Assembly (NCBI GenBank): GCA_949752735.1
Contig: OX457036.1
Coordinates: 90,429,908 to 90,493,907 of the forward strand
Origin: Lumbricus terrestris
Lineage: Eukaryota; Annelida; Clitellata; Crassiclitellata; Lumbricidae
Reading direction: 5' to 3'
DNA: 64,000 nucleotides
In this document: positions 1 to 12,900 of the stretch, in pieces
Position numbering within the stretch: position 1 is the stretch's first letter
Layout of the letters: each line of letters begins with the position of its first letter
Translations under genes and position numbers: made by a program
The notes under the pieces: generated by a model
What the model was told of the DNA's origin: nothing
Database searches by the model: none
Seen by the model: the letters and a program-made list of their open reading frames with translations, nothing else

Positions 1-177
1 GACCTGGAGCAACCTTTTAAGGTATCCCAAAGTTCATTTTAATCGAAAACATATTTCTTGCTATACCCTAGCATGCACTAGATTACATTATATTGCATAC
101 ATAGAGGAAGGCGGGTTCAGAAAAGGGGGGGAAGAAGATGGATTGCGCCCGGCTGCTTAGGGGGGATAGAAGCCCCT

Positions 178-1700
178 GTGTGCACCGATCCACCCAGGTG
201 CTGTGCACCGATTCACCCAGGTGCTGTGCACCGATCCACCCAGGTGCTGTGCACCGATCCACCCAGGTGCTGTGCACCGATCCACCCAGTGCTGTGCACC
301 GATCCACCCAGGTGCTGTGCACCGATTTACCCAGGTGCTGTGCACCGATTTACCCAGGTGCTGTGCACCGATCCACCCAGGTGCTGTGCACCGATTTACC
401 CAGGTGCTGTGCACTGATCCACCCAGATGCTGTGCACCGATTTACCCAGATGCTGTGCACCGATCCACCCAGGTGCTGTGCACCGATTTACCCAGGTGCT
501 GTGCACTGATCCACCCAGATGCTGTGCACCGATTTACCCAGATGCTGTGCACCGATCCACCCAGGTGCTGTGCACCGATTTACCCAGGTGCTGTGCACCG
601 ATCCACCCAGGTGCTGTGCACCGATTTACCCAGGTGCTGTGCACTGATCCACCCAGATGCTGTGCACCGATTTACCCAGATGCTGTGCACCGATCCACCC
701 AGGTGCTGTGCACCGATTTACCCAGGTGCTGTGCACTGATCCACCCAGATGCTGTGCACCGATTTACCCAGATGCTGTGCACCGATCCACCCAGGTGCTG
801 TGCACCGATTTACCCAGGTGCTGTGCACCGATCCACCCAGGTGCTGTGCACCGATTTACCCAGGTGCTGAGCACCGATTTACCCAGATGCTGTGCACCGA
901 TTTACCCAGGTGCTGTGCACCGATTTACCCAGGTGCTGTGCACCGATTTACCCAGGTGCTGTGCACCGATCCACCCAGGTGCTGTGCACCGATTTACCCA
1001 GGTGCTGTGCACCGATTTACCCAGGTGCTGTGCACCGATCCACCCAGGTGCTGTGCACCGTCTACCCAGGTGCTGTGCACCGATCCACCCAGGTGCTGTG
1101 CACCGATTTACCCAGGTGCTGTGCACCGATTTACCCAGATGCTGTGCACCGATCCACCCAGGTGCTGTGCACCGATCCACCCAGGTGCTGTGCACCGATC
1201 CACCCAGGTGCTGTGCACCGATTTACCCAGGTGCTGTGCACCGATTTACCGAGGTGCTGTGCACCGATCCACCAGGGTGCTGTGCACCGATTTACCCAGG
1301 TGCTGTGCACCGATCCACCCAGTGCTGTGCACCGATCCACCAAGGTGCTGTGCACAGATTTACCCAGGTGCTGTGCACCGATCCACCAAGGTGCTGTGCA
1401 CCGATCCACCCAGGTGCTTTGCACCAATTCACCCAGGTGCTGTGCACCGATTAACCCAGGTGCTGTGCACCGATTTACCCAGGTGCTGTGCACCGGTGCA
1501 CCGAGGTGCTGTGCACCAATCCACCATGGTGCTGTGCACCGATTCACCCAGGTGCTGTGCACCGGTCCACCCAGGTGCTGTGCACCGATTCACCCAGGTG
1601 CTGTGCACCGGTCCACCCAGGTGCTGTGCACCGATTTACCCAGGTGCTGTGCACCGGTCCACCAAGGTGCTCTGCACCAGTCCACCAAGGTGCTATGCAT
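178..1700. repeat. 23-bp minisatellite with higher-order structure
   Basis: About 66 tandem copies of a 23-bp unit of the form GTGCTGTGCACCGATYYACC plus CAG. Units alternate between a CCACCC and a TTACCC variant. The rare variant GCACTGATCC occurs at 411, 503, 641 and 733, so a 230-bp block (ten units) has been duplicated. Because 23 is not a multiple of 3 and the unit lacks stops, long frames are open on both strands. These are artefacts of the repeat, not genes. The right end (after about 1500) is more diverged. Confidence 0.97.
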
Positions 1701-2370
1701 CTGTCCACCTGTTCGCACTGTGGCTCTGTCGTCTGGGTTTGTTATTGTTTGCGATGAAGCGCCCTATGGACCTCTGGCGCGGCCCTATATCCTGTACGTC
1801 CATGGCTTTGCTCGTTGGTTTCTTGTATTTGTGCATCGGTAGTTTCTTGTCCAACCTTAAAATCCCGTAAACTCTGTTTGTTGGTAATTCTGTGTTTATA
1901 ATTATTGTTATTGTCCTTTGATTGCATCGAGGGATAAGTAGGAGGAAGAGAGAAGAAGACTAGTTCGGAAGGAAGAAGAAATTGAAGTGGCGACTGATGT
2001 CATTGTGTCAAACCTGCTTTTCACACTTAACTGCTTGTAATTCTACAGCAAATTGTTTATTGAATTCATCATGAATAAAACATTTATGTTGTATGATGCT
2101 CATGGTCTTTGTTCAAGCTTTTTTGTCAAAATGTAAAATCACAGTCACTTAGCAGACTGATCGCAAACCAGCACTGATAATTATTGTCAACTTAATTAGG
2201 CCATACACAAACGGATGTAAGAACTGGTGAAGTGACTGGACTAAATCGTCAAATTGCAGTTCAGACCCTATCATTAATTATCATGCAGGTACTTCCTTAG
2301 GCCGTCGTCAAAAGGTGGATCACACATAGGTCTGCAGAATACATGTGACAGTGGCACCCACACTTCTAAT
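1701..2370. other. Non-coding interval, no gene seen
   Basis: AT-rich sequence with no convincing coding frame. It contains a minus-strand AATAAA hexamer (2056-2061), which could end a transcript that uses the candidate exon to its right, and a plus-strand AATAAA just after it. Confidence 0.5.
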
Positions 2371-2561
2371 TTAATGTTTAGTTTTAGGCTTTATAATAAA
2401 TGGTTGCAAAAAGCATTGTCGTACGTTGACTCCATTCTCTGCTATTGAATACCAACCAGAGCAGTAGGCACCTTCATCATTCATGAAACCAATTGAACTC
2501 ACTACTCCATGACAATCACTGGTTGACCAACTGTTTCTGTTTCCAATAAGACAATTGAGCT
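2371..2561 (-). CDS. Candidate terminal coding exon, product not recognised
   Basis: A minus-strand frame of 63 codons ends in TAA at 2371. It is preceded by a strong acceptor (TTTGTTTGTAG, splice after 2562) in phase 1. The peptide has four spaced cysteines and aromatic/glycine patches (GAYCSGWYS, NVRQCF) but matches no family I recognise. A minus-strand AATAAA lies about 310 bp downstream. It could be the last exon of another minus-strand gene or an alternative 3' exon of the usherin gene; its end (KPKTKH) is not a PDZ ligand. Composition and the acceptor are the only support. Confidence 0.32.
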
Positions 2562-5129
2562 CTACAAACAAATTCCATTTGAAACACACATCAAAATCTT
2601 TAAAAGTTCAATACATATTTTATGGCTTTAAGAAAGATACAACAAAATCTGCAAGTACATATTTTACACAAAGTGATCGTCATGAGTTCTGTACAATATA
2701 AAATACATCATATGAAGAAAAACAATCTATAATTTTTATGTCTATGGCCTACAGACTTCGGTGGACACGATACGACGAACAGTGCAACATACAAAAATAG
2801 CGATACTTAATGCTACAGGCTAAGCATGTACTGGCAATTGTGTATTTAGGAAAACCAAATGAGTGCAGAGTCACAATGAAAAGAAAATATTCTGGTTGAA
2901 ACGACTAGAGTCCAAAGTCTGTTTTGTGAATGTCTTAAAAATCTAGAAAATCGATTTTAATTGGGTCTTCCGGTGAAGGCATCATATTTTAAAAGAGCAG
3001 AAACACACCAGTAGTTATGCTAAACGTGCTAAAACTATGATTGTAAAGACAAATACTTTTAATATGCAGGGCAAGTTCATCGGCTCCATAAATAGCTGCC
3101 ACACGATTGTTTCCAAACAAGAGATGCACTTTTTAGACACCTTTAAAATGCTGTGCTTGGAAGTTATATTAGACTACCTGCTGCGATTAACCGACGTCTC
3201 CAGCACTTGCATGGCACTAATAAAGTTTTATCAAACAACGAAAGTAGCACACAACACAGTCCTACTGAGTTGATGTTAACAGGTCAATAACGCAGAAGTT
3301 TTATCTTCTGTTTCACACTGCTGACCCTCTGGACAGAAGTTGAGATTACATTTCCTAACGAGCAGTTCATTATGTGACCAAACAAATGTTGACCAAACAA
3401 TTCACTGATAATCACCACAGATATGCAAATACTCGCTTAAACAACTCTGCAAATTGTTCTAAATAAAACATGTTCACTTGTTCTTTTAAAAAGAACCTTT
3501 GTACTTTAAAACTCAACTCCTTCAGTAGCTCACATAATTTTTACAGCATCCTATTTTATCATGAATAATATCCATTGGCTGTCAGCATAATACCACAATA
3601 CTGAAAAGTTATCAGTTGAAATAATTTCACAAAATAAAAAAATTTACATAAGCACAACACATGATTTGCAGAATGGATCGAAGGACTTTACTGAAAATGA
3701 ATTTTCCCTATAATATACATTGTTCCAGCCCCATGAATATACATTTGTCTCACTGAGTTTGCTTCAACACATCTATAGTCCATCTCCACACTGCTTCAGT
3801 GCTTCAGACAACCTTCCATTGAAGATAGACTTTCTACATACAATCTAAATTATTTCCCTCTATGGTTTCCATTGAATGGACATTATCTCCTTTTGAGTAC
3901 ACACACGTCTCCCTTCGATTCAACCCCAGCCAATCCCTCTACTGCTGCCAATCAAGGGTTGCATTCTGAAATAGGATACACCGAACAGCTCACTGCTGCA
4001 CCCTGCACTAATCATAACCGACCCTCAATCTGACTCTAACCGACCTTCACGACACCTAACCTGACTTTAAAATTACATATGTTTCTGTGTATTGTATCGG
4101 GTCATTTTGGAGCCACAATAAAGCACTATATGAACATGACAGCAATTCAAGTAACAACAACAACAACAACAAGAGCAATGCTGAGAACATTCTATGTGCC
4201 CCAACACTAACACCAACAGCGTCCCAGCACGATGAGCACAAAGTGACCACACTGATGTGAATGACGCAAAGCTCAGTGATACATAAAGACAAAGCCAAAG
4301 TTTTATCCGTTCCTGTTGACTGAATAAACGAAAATACAATACAATAACAATACAGTGCCAGCCACAGTCAATACAAACAATAATTGTAACCAGTCAAATC
4401 CATCTTTCGTCTAATATTTCAACTCTTCAGATGACAACAGATTCCATCAGATGAGTTGCAGACAGAAGTTGCCCTTCATCCGTTTTCAGTCAACGATTTT
4501 CTTGTGGAGAATGAGCATTTCGCAAACTCATTCCAGTATTGAAACCCACACAGCAAAACTGGAGAAGGGAAGTGTCGCCATCAGAATAAATCAGCTGGAA
4601 TAATGGACATGGAGAGCAGAAGTTAGCAGCAGAAATGAGAAAGAAGAAGAAGAGTAAGTAGGAAGATGTTGAGGAAGAAGATGAAGGGTGAAGAGGGTGA
4701 GGCAGCAAAAGCGATGCAACGTAGAACAACGGTTGATAGGATGGAGACAAGGAAAGTGAATAACAATGTAGGAAAACAGGTTAGTGGAAAGAACAAAGAG
4801 TTACAGGAAACGGAATGAGGATTGACAGTGGATGACACAGAATCTCAAGAATAAGAGCTACCAAGGACAAATGGAAATGGACGTAGAAATCAGCGGCGTG
4901 GTTCAGACATGAGAGTCTGGGAACATCGTGTGCTCCTTCACAACGCTCATTGGTCGATCACTTCGATCGTCGAAAAGATCTCCGTACTACAACAGATGAA
5001 ACAAAAACAGATGTACGGTAATAAAAAAAGAAACACAGCGGAACAAAGTGTGAAATCAGACAATAGCTAAACTGAAGGAAGTGCTCAATAAAAGAGACAC
5101 AAGACATAGATGAATACATGTCATACAAG
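2562..5129. other. Long non-coding interval
   Basis: No convincing exon on either strand. Frames at 4056-4339 and 4490-4838 (minus) are low-complexity Leu/Cys/Ser products of trinucleotide and purine-rich runs (an ACA run near 4155, a GAAGAAGA run near 4640). The 3' untranslated region or a last exon of usherin could lie here, but nothing decides it. Confidence 0.45.
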
Positions 5130-5245
5130 ACTCATACATACGTACATACAATCATACATACATACAAAAATACATACACGTCATACATACATACATACAT
5201 ACATACAAAAATACATACATACTTACATGTATACATACATGCATT
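5130..5245. repeat. ATAC microsatellite (imperfect)
   Basis: Interrupted runs of the tetranucleotide ATAC/TACA. The same motif recurs at 6420-6520, 49985-50105 and 50550-50640. Confidence 0.85.
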
Positions 5246-5684
5246 AGACTGTGGACAGTGGACTGAAAAGAGAAGCACAGAACAGAGAAAAATGGCGTCG
5301 TTGGACATACGAACCTGCTGAGGACAGAGAACGTGAAGAAGAAGATATGTAGCGTATTAAATCGCTATTATCTATCAATCTAACTTATCTAGTATTAAGT
5401 GTTAATTGTAGGTAGAAGTTAAGTCAGACAATGTAGTGGCGTTGATTTAATTAGTTAATTAATTGGCGTTGTTAGAAGAATTAATATTTAGTAATACGAT
5501 CAGCAAACGAAACTACAGAAGCGCTAAAGAAGTGCAGCGAGACTGATAGGCGTTGGTTGCTATTGGAGACTATGGCAACAAAAACAACGTAACGACGCGT
5601 AAGCCAATTAAAACGCAGTCTAACTGATTAAACACACGTCATCGACAGAAACGGTTGAAAGATCGATTTCTACAGTTGGAGCTA

Positions 5685-6262
5685 ATGGCGAAGGGTCATT
5701 TTGTTGCGGCAAATGAACTCTTAAGTGAAATTAGCGGCAGAATGATTGGTATGTGGCACCTTCGACGTTGAGAAGAAGGGTGGCCAACGGACGTTCAGTT
5801 TTCGAGACAGTTTTGCGATCGAGGTAAATTCTGGAGCTTGGAGAACTATCGTCATTCGTGGGTGAAGAGTTTGCTCGAGGATTTTGAATTCTACGAACAT
5901 TGGAGAGAGTCGCTGGAGATAATCACACGGTTGATTCAAACATTTATGATCACACGGTTGATCTGGACGTTGATGTGCACGCTGGAATTGTGACACATTA
6001 CATCCATTCGAGTAAGAATACTGGCATTTGTGAATACAAAATATACTCCTTGGAATTTCGTTGTTCGGCCTGGACTGCGAAATATCTTCGGTATATATTA
6101 TTCCACTGCATATTCGAAGACACTTGGTTGTCGAAATACAAGGATCGGAACTACGACGATTTACAGAATTTGGCGGACGATGAACTAGAACGAATTCTAC
6201 ACTCAAGTGAAGCTAAGAAACATAATAAATCTAGTAATCAATCAACGCCAATAGGTAAATAG
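5685..6262 (+). CDS. Possible small plus-strand gene, product unknown
   Basis: An ATG at 5685 opens 21 codons (MAKGHFVAANELLSEISGR...), followed by GTATGT at 5749. Splicing to an AG at 5822-5823 would keep the frame into a Trp/aromatic-rich segment (FWSLENYRHSWVKSLLEDF). A second open stretch (5900-6262, in a different frame) ends in a charged segment (DDLQNLADDELERILHSSE) with a TAG stop at 6260. Joining the two needs another splice or a frameshift that I cannot place. Upstream sequence (5560-5680) is relatively CG-rich with a CCAAT-like box, compatible with a promoter. No family recognised; it may be a decayed gene or chance. Confidence 0.33.
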
Positions 6263-6419
6263 GGACACTGCATAATTGTATTGTTTCTTTAATAATAATC
6301 AATATATTTTACATTTAAAAGAATTGGTTTCTCTTTGAACTGGCTATTTAAATGCAGTACATGTTTGATACCTGCTAAAATGAGCATATGCTAATAATAG
6401 GTGGCTACAGATACATACA

Positions 6420-6520
6420 TTACAAACATACATACATACTATTGACATACATACATACATACATACATACATACATACATACATACATACATACATACAT
6501 ACATACATACATACATACAT
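6420..6520. repeat. ATAC microsatellite
   Basis: About 20 nearly uninterrupted ATAC units directly beside the last recognisable usherin frame. Read on the minus strand it yields the artefactual YVCM peptide repeats. Confidence 0.95.
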
Positions 6521-6531
6521 AACGTACATAC

Positions 6532-6984
6532 CTACACAATGCATACAAGCACACATAAACATTCCCAAAACTTAACACATGAAAACTGAAAGTGTCTAAC
6601 CACAAGGCTGTGTAGTCCACTGTCTGTTCCGACCACATTTGAATCATTGTAGGATGAGATATCATCACCATCGAAATTCTTCCACTCCTCCAGATGACGT
6701 GATACGTGATTCCTCGGTTTCACTTGAGGTGGCAGCTTCTGATTCTGTTCCGACCTTTGTGTCCTTGGCCTTTTAACCGCCTTCTCGGCTGATCTGTGCG
6801 ACATTCTCTCCAGCTTCTCCAGCGTGGCATCGACGAGACTAATGCTCCGACTTCCATCCTCCGAAGCAGCATCGGACATTGCTGGATTCAGATATCCTTC
6901 GTAGCCATCCATCGCTTTATCCGAATGCAGACTCGAAACAACAGGGAGACTGAAGATTGGATGGAATGCCACATCACCGTGGTC
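6532..6984 (-). CDS. USH2A: Usherin exon 52: cytoplasmic tail
   Basis: The frame continues in phase 0 from the transmembrane exon (acceptor TTTTGTGTGAAG). It is acidic/serine-rich then basic (RSISLVDATLEKLERM, EKAVKRPRTQRSEQNQK), typical of an intracellular tail. Around 6610-6640 it reads GTDSGLHSL, resembling the human SGLYVDEEDL region. After that it becomes Cys/aromatic (FWECLCVLVCIV) up to the TAG at 6532, which looks like intron read-through. A donor at or before 6600 and a further exon carrying a PDZ ligand are likely, so the left boundary is doubtful. Confidence 0.7.
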   Translation of the reverse strand, partial: DHGDVAFHPIFSLPVVSSLHSDKAMDGYEGYLNPAMSDAASEDGSRSISLVDATLEKLERMSHRSAEKAVKRPRTQRSEQNQKLPPQVKPRNHVSRHLEEWKNFDGDDISSYNDSNVVGTDSGLHSLVVRHFQFSCVKFWECLCVLVCIV

Positions 6985-9900
6985 CTTCACACAAAACATT
7001 TCAATGAAATCAATATTATCAACATTTCCAACTACTGACAAAATTGTAGTAATAAGCTTCTTATTTGTATGAATTTCACAGGTTTATCACAGATTAAGCT
7101 CACTATTCGTAACGCGATCTGTCGCAGAACCAATATTGGCAAATAAAACTAATCAAATATTTTCTGGACTGACTTTAGATGCAAACAACTCAAGGAATGG
7201 CAAGATCATTATTAGCATATGCTACAAATTCGAAGTATAGTGCCACATAAGACTGCATCCAAGTAGATTGTACATTATAAAGTGAACAATAAGGATATTC
7301 AAAAAAACACAAATTGACAATGATGTCATTTCCATAAAATCTACCACTATCTCTCTAATGCATATTCATGTGGCATAAGCCTGATTTTGTGAGATCACCT
7401 TGCACATCGTAAAATTTATTTTCATTAATTAATTTGATAGAATATTTGATTCTTACTTCACCTTCTACTTAATTAGGCGAGTTGTATGGCCTGGAATGAC
7501 ACGTTTTGATTGGTGATTCTCTCTTATGACAAGAAATACTTATAAAACAGTTACAAGCTGTTCAAAACTGCCTGGACCTCATCCTTCCCTGAACTGCCAC
7601 CTTTACTGACCTCCACCACCTTGCATGTCTCTGGCCTTCCCAAGTCCCTCTGTTATCCTTCATCAAATCAGTTGAAATCACCCTCCATAACCTTCATCAT
7701 CTGTGACGCTCTTCATCCATGACCTTCACCACCTGCGACCTTAATCCTTCACAACCTTCCTTGTCTGTTACCTCATTCCTACAAGATGGTCAACACCAGT
7801 GACCTTAATCTTCTAAGACCTTCAAAAACCTATGACCTCTTACTCTTGCATGACCTTCACCCTCTGTAGCATCATGATTTACAACTCACCACCATTTTGC
7901 GTATTGCACGTTTCTCCTGTACAGTCGATCTCTCACGAACGTATGGTACGCATCTCTTCGTAGACGTTGCACAGATGATTGCGATGCAGAGAAGCAGAAG
8001 CAAGACGCCAGCAACAACAATGACAACGATGAACCAGGCTTCTCTGTAGACTGGTTCCACGGTTGATAACGCTGCACTTGGAGCTACGCTCGACAGAACT
8101 GTGCCAAAACAACAATTATTGGAGATATACGAAAAGAAATTCTACAATTTAGATCAAATAAATTACTGGTAAATAACAATCAAAAGCAATCGTAATTAAA
8201 TTAATTATGACTTGTTCACGCTGTAATTGATGATTACATCATATCTAAAAATAATACTGGGAAACATGCTGGATTTTAGGAATGGTTATCTGTAGAATTT
8301 AAATATTCATGAGTTCATGCAAATCACGTATCATATCAGACAATGCAATTTCTACAAAGAAGCCGAGTGATGATACTTTGTTTTAATTAAATATATTCAG
8401 ATGACGTCAGGACAATAACAAATTATAGGATAGTCAATTATCGTAGTCATAGCAACAGTGAATTATGTAAAACATTACACAGAAGAGCTTTAAAGTTGAT
8501 CATCAGAGGTGCACATTTAGTGAGAAAAAATTATTCATGCCACACGTGATTAAAAATATATATTGTGTTCAAATTATAGATGCAAAGATCCACAGATGAT
8601 AATATATAATTCAATTTGATCTTTTTAAATTATTAGTGACTTAACGTAATTCTTAATTAGTAACTTCTATCGAATCTGGTCTAGTGCCTGCCTTGTACAT
8701 AGAGTGAAGGTTCAAAATTCTTTTGAGATGGTTCGTGAGCAAGAAACCTGATGGAGCTATACAAATATCTTGTAATGTTACATTGCTGAAGGCTGACCAG
8801 TAAAACAAAGGTGTCTAATAATAGGCACAACTGGTGCAAACAAGTGATCAGTATTCAGTAAAGTTACCTTGTGATGTATTTGATAGAACTTTACAAAACA
8901 ATGAATAAAACCACAAACCATTTATTTAAATTAATTGCAATATGAAATTCAAAGAAGAGTTTACAACTGAATAAATAAATCTGAACTGCACAACTATAAT
9001 CGGTAAGTATAGTTCCTAAGTTTCAGTCATTAGAACAACAGGAATGAGCATGTACATTGTACATTGTACAGTAGTACACACCGAGAGCTACACCCACACC
9101 AGGTTGAAGTCTACCCTGAGACGTCAAGTTCTTTGGATGGACCTTGAGTAAGTATTCCACTCACAATTATTCAGCAGTCAGCAACATCTATTGCTGCATG
9201 GCAATTTCATAGCGGCAAATACGAAATACAAATGCAATAATACAAACGATGTGAGATTTGTTCCTCTTTCAACAGGTGCACAATGAAGTTAGTATGAACA
9301 ATAATAATAGTCTTCGTTTAATTTAAAAGTGACAAACCACATCATGATTACATTGTAGGAAAGGACGATCACAAGTCAAATTTAAATAACTGCCAGTCAA
9401 GCAAGGCGTCATAAATCCTTCTGATCATTTACCAATCCTATCTCTTGAATGGAAGGCTTAATAGAATGTCTGCCTGTAGCAACCACATGCACTCAACCAT
9501 GTTAATTTTCAATCAATTTATTAACCTGTCATCCTTCACATTTCTTCTGTCCATCTCAAAAAGCACCATGCTTTGCAAGATAGAAATCTCTAGTACATAG
9601 TCACAATATGGATTCGATCTAAAACCTCTTATAAAGAAACATTCAGTTTATTGTGAGAATAACTCTCCCCCCCCAGAAAGACTGACCTGATGCTCATCAC
9701 TGATGTTCTTACCTATAAAATCCGGTTTACTTGGGTCAAACAGTAACCGTGGTGACGAAGCCTGGCCATTGTCTGTTGCCAAGGATACTTGGAATATGTA
9801 AGCTGGAAGCAACAAATGACAAACGAGAAAATAGCAAAATTAAAACATACGTTACAAAACGTTGCACTACAAGTGGGAACAAACATCTGAACATATTATG

Positions 9901-12900
9901 CATTATAAAATGGAAAACGAAGTAAAATTACTTGAATGAAAGGCATGAGGTGACTAGCACACTACTACTGTACTACATAAGATCTTGCTGGGATCAATGG
10001 TCATCTTATCAAGACTGCAATCTACACTAAGATATTCACCAGGCAAAACAACCCTTGGCAAATCAGACATTGTTGTAATAGTAACATGCTTAATAACATC
10101 TCTGTCGACATCCTAAGCATCCATATAATGCAATATACAAGATCCTGACCAATTCAAATTCACATTCTTCCCGGCAGCTCGTACATAGAAAGCAAATAGT
10201 ACTAGTGATGTCCAGCAGCAATCTATCTAAATAGAATTTAAAATAGTATACAGCTGTGGACTATTGCAAATACCACATTCATTATTTAAAAACTGCTCAG
10301 CGATTATGAGTGTGAGATACAGAAAAACTGAGATGCTGATCAACTCCGATCCAACTCTAAGACTCACAAATATTTCTTGCGACAATGTTGTCATATACGA
10401 AGGCATCCTTGCCGATATATTCGACGAAGTCATTGCGGAAGAGAGTGAACGACTTGATCTCTGAGTTTATATAGAAACTGTCCGTCCAGTTAAGAAGCAA
10501 AACATTTGCACTCAGTCTCAACACCGGAGGATGGTCGCTTCGATAGACAGGAACTGTTGACGAAGCAGACAAATGCACGCGATTTACTACACAAAGTATA
10601 ATAGAATGGTATATAATGTAATCAGAAATAGCATTGCAGTACATTGTGGTGTAGCAAAGCAGTGCAGTGTATAATTGAGCATATTTAAAGTATGGCACAT
10701 ACATAACATTGCAAAGAACCATTACATTAGTAGCGACTATTAAAATAGATGAATAAATAGAATCAATAGATATCCACAAATAAATAAATGGTCCATTAGC
10801 TCACAAATCGTGATTTGTGAACTTATGGACTTTTATTTGTACTTATCAAGTCTAATGTAGAACAGAGCATACAAGTCTTATTCCCACCAACCTGCAATGG
10901 TAAAAAACCTAAAAACTTTCCCGATCCTTTAGCCACCAAAATTATCGCTATTATAAACTACTTTGTATACAAATACTCGAACACAGACACATGTGCATGC
11001 AGGACATACCGTCTGGCAGAGTGACTCCACTGACGGCAGCTGGGACCTGGAGGCGTCCAGCGTCATTGTAGGAAACGAGTTGGAATCGATAGAGCATGTA
11101 CGGGATGAGTTGAGTGACGTGAGCAGAGTAGACCAACCCTTGAGCTACGACGATGCTCAGTGGACCCTCATTGCACCAGATGGACACCTCATCCCCCTGA
11201 CCATCCGCGTACGGATAGGGACACCCGGATCTCATTGACAATTCAAACCTAGAAATCCAGAAACAGTTCCATATTGTAGATCATTCATTCAATTATTCAG
11301 AACATTTGCAATTTAGCAACACTTCACGATATCTACTCAGACACGACCAACACACACACCCCCCCCATCCAGCTCCAGCAAAAGAGAATGGTTTTCCAGA
11401 ACAAGGAAAAGTGGCATCCTTACCATGAGGTTGCACATCCAGAAAGAAGCTATTCCAGTTAGACAGAGAATGCATGATGTCTACTCGTCAACAACACTAA
11501 CCAGAAGCCAAAACTTGATTGCATTGCTGTGACATAGTTATTTGTTTAAGAATGAACCAGATACTCCTAGTGACTTTATCATCACATTGGCTAGTGAACA
11601 CAAACAGAGATTTTCATAGGTGAACGAAGAAAGTGTCACATTAAGCGTCTAACTACATGCACATACAAATTTCTCAATACAGACATCTGAAAAGAATCTC
11701 ATATGAAACGAAAATACACACAGACAGTAAAGAGAAGCCAGACCTAGAAATCATTTAATACTGAAAGAAGACATCTTGAAGTATTGTAAAAATGTTTGGA
11801 AAAACCGCATCGCACCCGGATATTTTTCCATTTGGAAGAAGTGGATCAGACCAAGACAAGTCCATTGCAGTGGATGTTATGTTGTCAATGACTGGATCAG
11901 GTTGGTTCTGTGGTACATCGGATGATGTGCGTACGTTGACAGCTGGGCTCTCTGTACAACCACCTGAGGTACAGACTTGGATAGAGATTGCATATTCAGT
12001 GTATGGTTCCAGTAACGTCAGTTCCAGTTGTGGTGTTTTGCTTACAAAACTCTGCAACAGACAAGTCGCTTGAATTTTTATCTGTAATGTTTTTGAATAA
12101 TTTAATCATCATTAAAAAGTATTCTATAAAAAATAGAAACAAAAACAAAACAGTAAACAAATTAATTAAAAAATAATTAGAACACTGAATATGAACAAAT
12201 TCTTCCATGGCAAATTTTCTGTAAATACTGACAACATGTGAAGATGGTTGACATTCATCTCGTGAAATTTCAAAATCTGACGAAAAAATATGTTTGTAAT
12301 GTATGTGCACTTGTTATAGCGCCCCTTCAAGCCCCCTATTCAGAGGCGCTCCCGACTGCAGAGCGGACACTGCATCGGAGTTTCACGCCAAAGCGCTGAG
12401 CAATTGCGAGTGAAGGACTTGTCCAAGGTCCCTACACAGCGACTTGAGGTGGATTAGAACCTCGAACCTTCCAGCTTCAAGGCAACGACGCCACCACTAT
12501 ACCACCGCGACCCACAACATATGAGGGTCTTACTGTAAACAATCTGCTGTGAGACATGGAAGGCTTCCCTCAACCTTGGGATATAATTGTCCACTTCTTG
12601 GGTAAAGAATAACACGAGAAAAGAATAACAAAGCAATTCATTCAATCTAATCTACAAAGGAAGTACAAAGTAAGAAGCACAAGTAAAGTACAAAGAACAA
12701 AAAGCTCTTTGAAATCTTATTGTCTGTTCACGTACAATGAAGCAATTTGAAAAAAATAGTAAGGAATTATTTTGTTCAATTTAAAGTACAAAGAGCTCTG
12801 TGCTTAGCAACTGAAGTGGACTTACTAAGTTACTGTTGACGTAGACATTGTAGTGATCAATGATACCATTACTACGTGTTGGATCACTCTGCAGCAGAGT

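Noticed and set aside
138..1870. Several long overlapping plus- and minus-strand frames rich in Pro/Cys/His
   Set aside because: They are translations of the 23-bp minisatellite; all frames stay open because the unit lacks stops.
5721..6206. Minus-strand 161-codon frame opposite the candidate small gene
   Set aside because: No recognised motif. The plus strand offers a start, a consensus donor and a stop, so this is more likely a shadow; neither is certain.
6344..6568. Minus-strand MYVCMYVC protein
   Set aside because: ATAC microsatellite.
9060..9180. Possible extra exon between the last FN3 and the transmembrane exon
   Set aside because: Each candidate acceptor gives a stop in the required phase, and exon 50 joins exon 51 perfectly without it.
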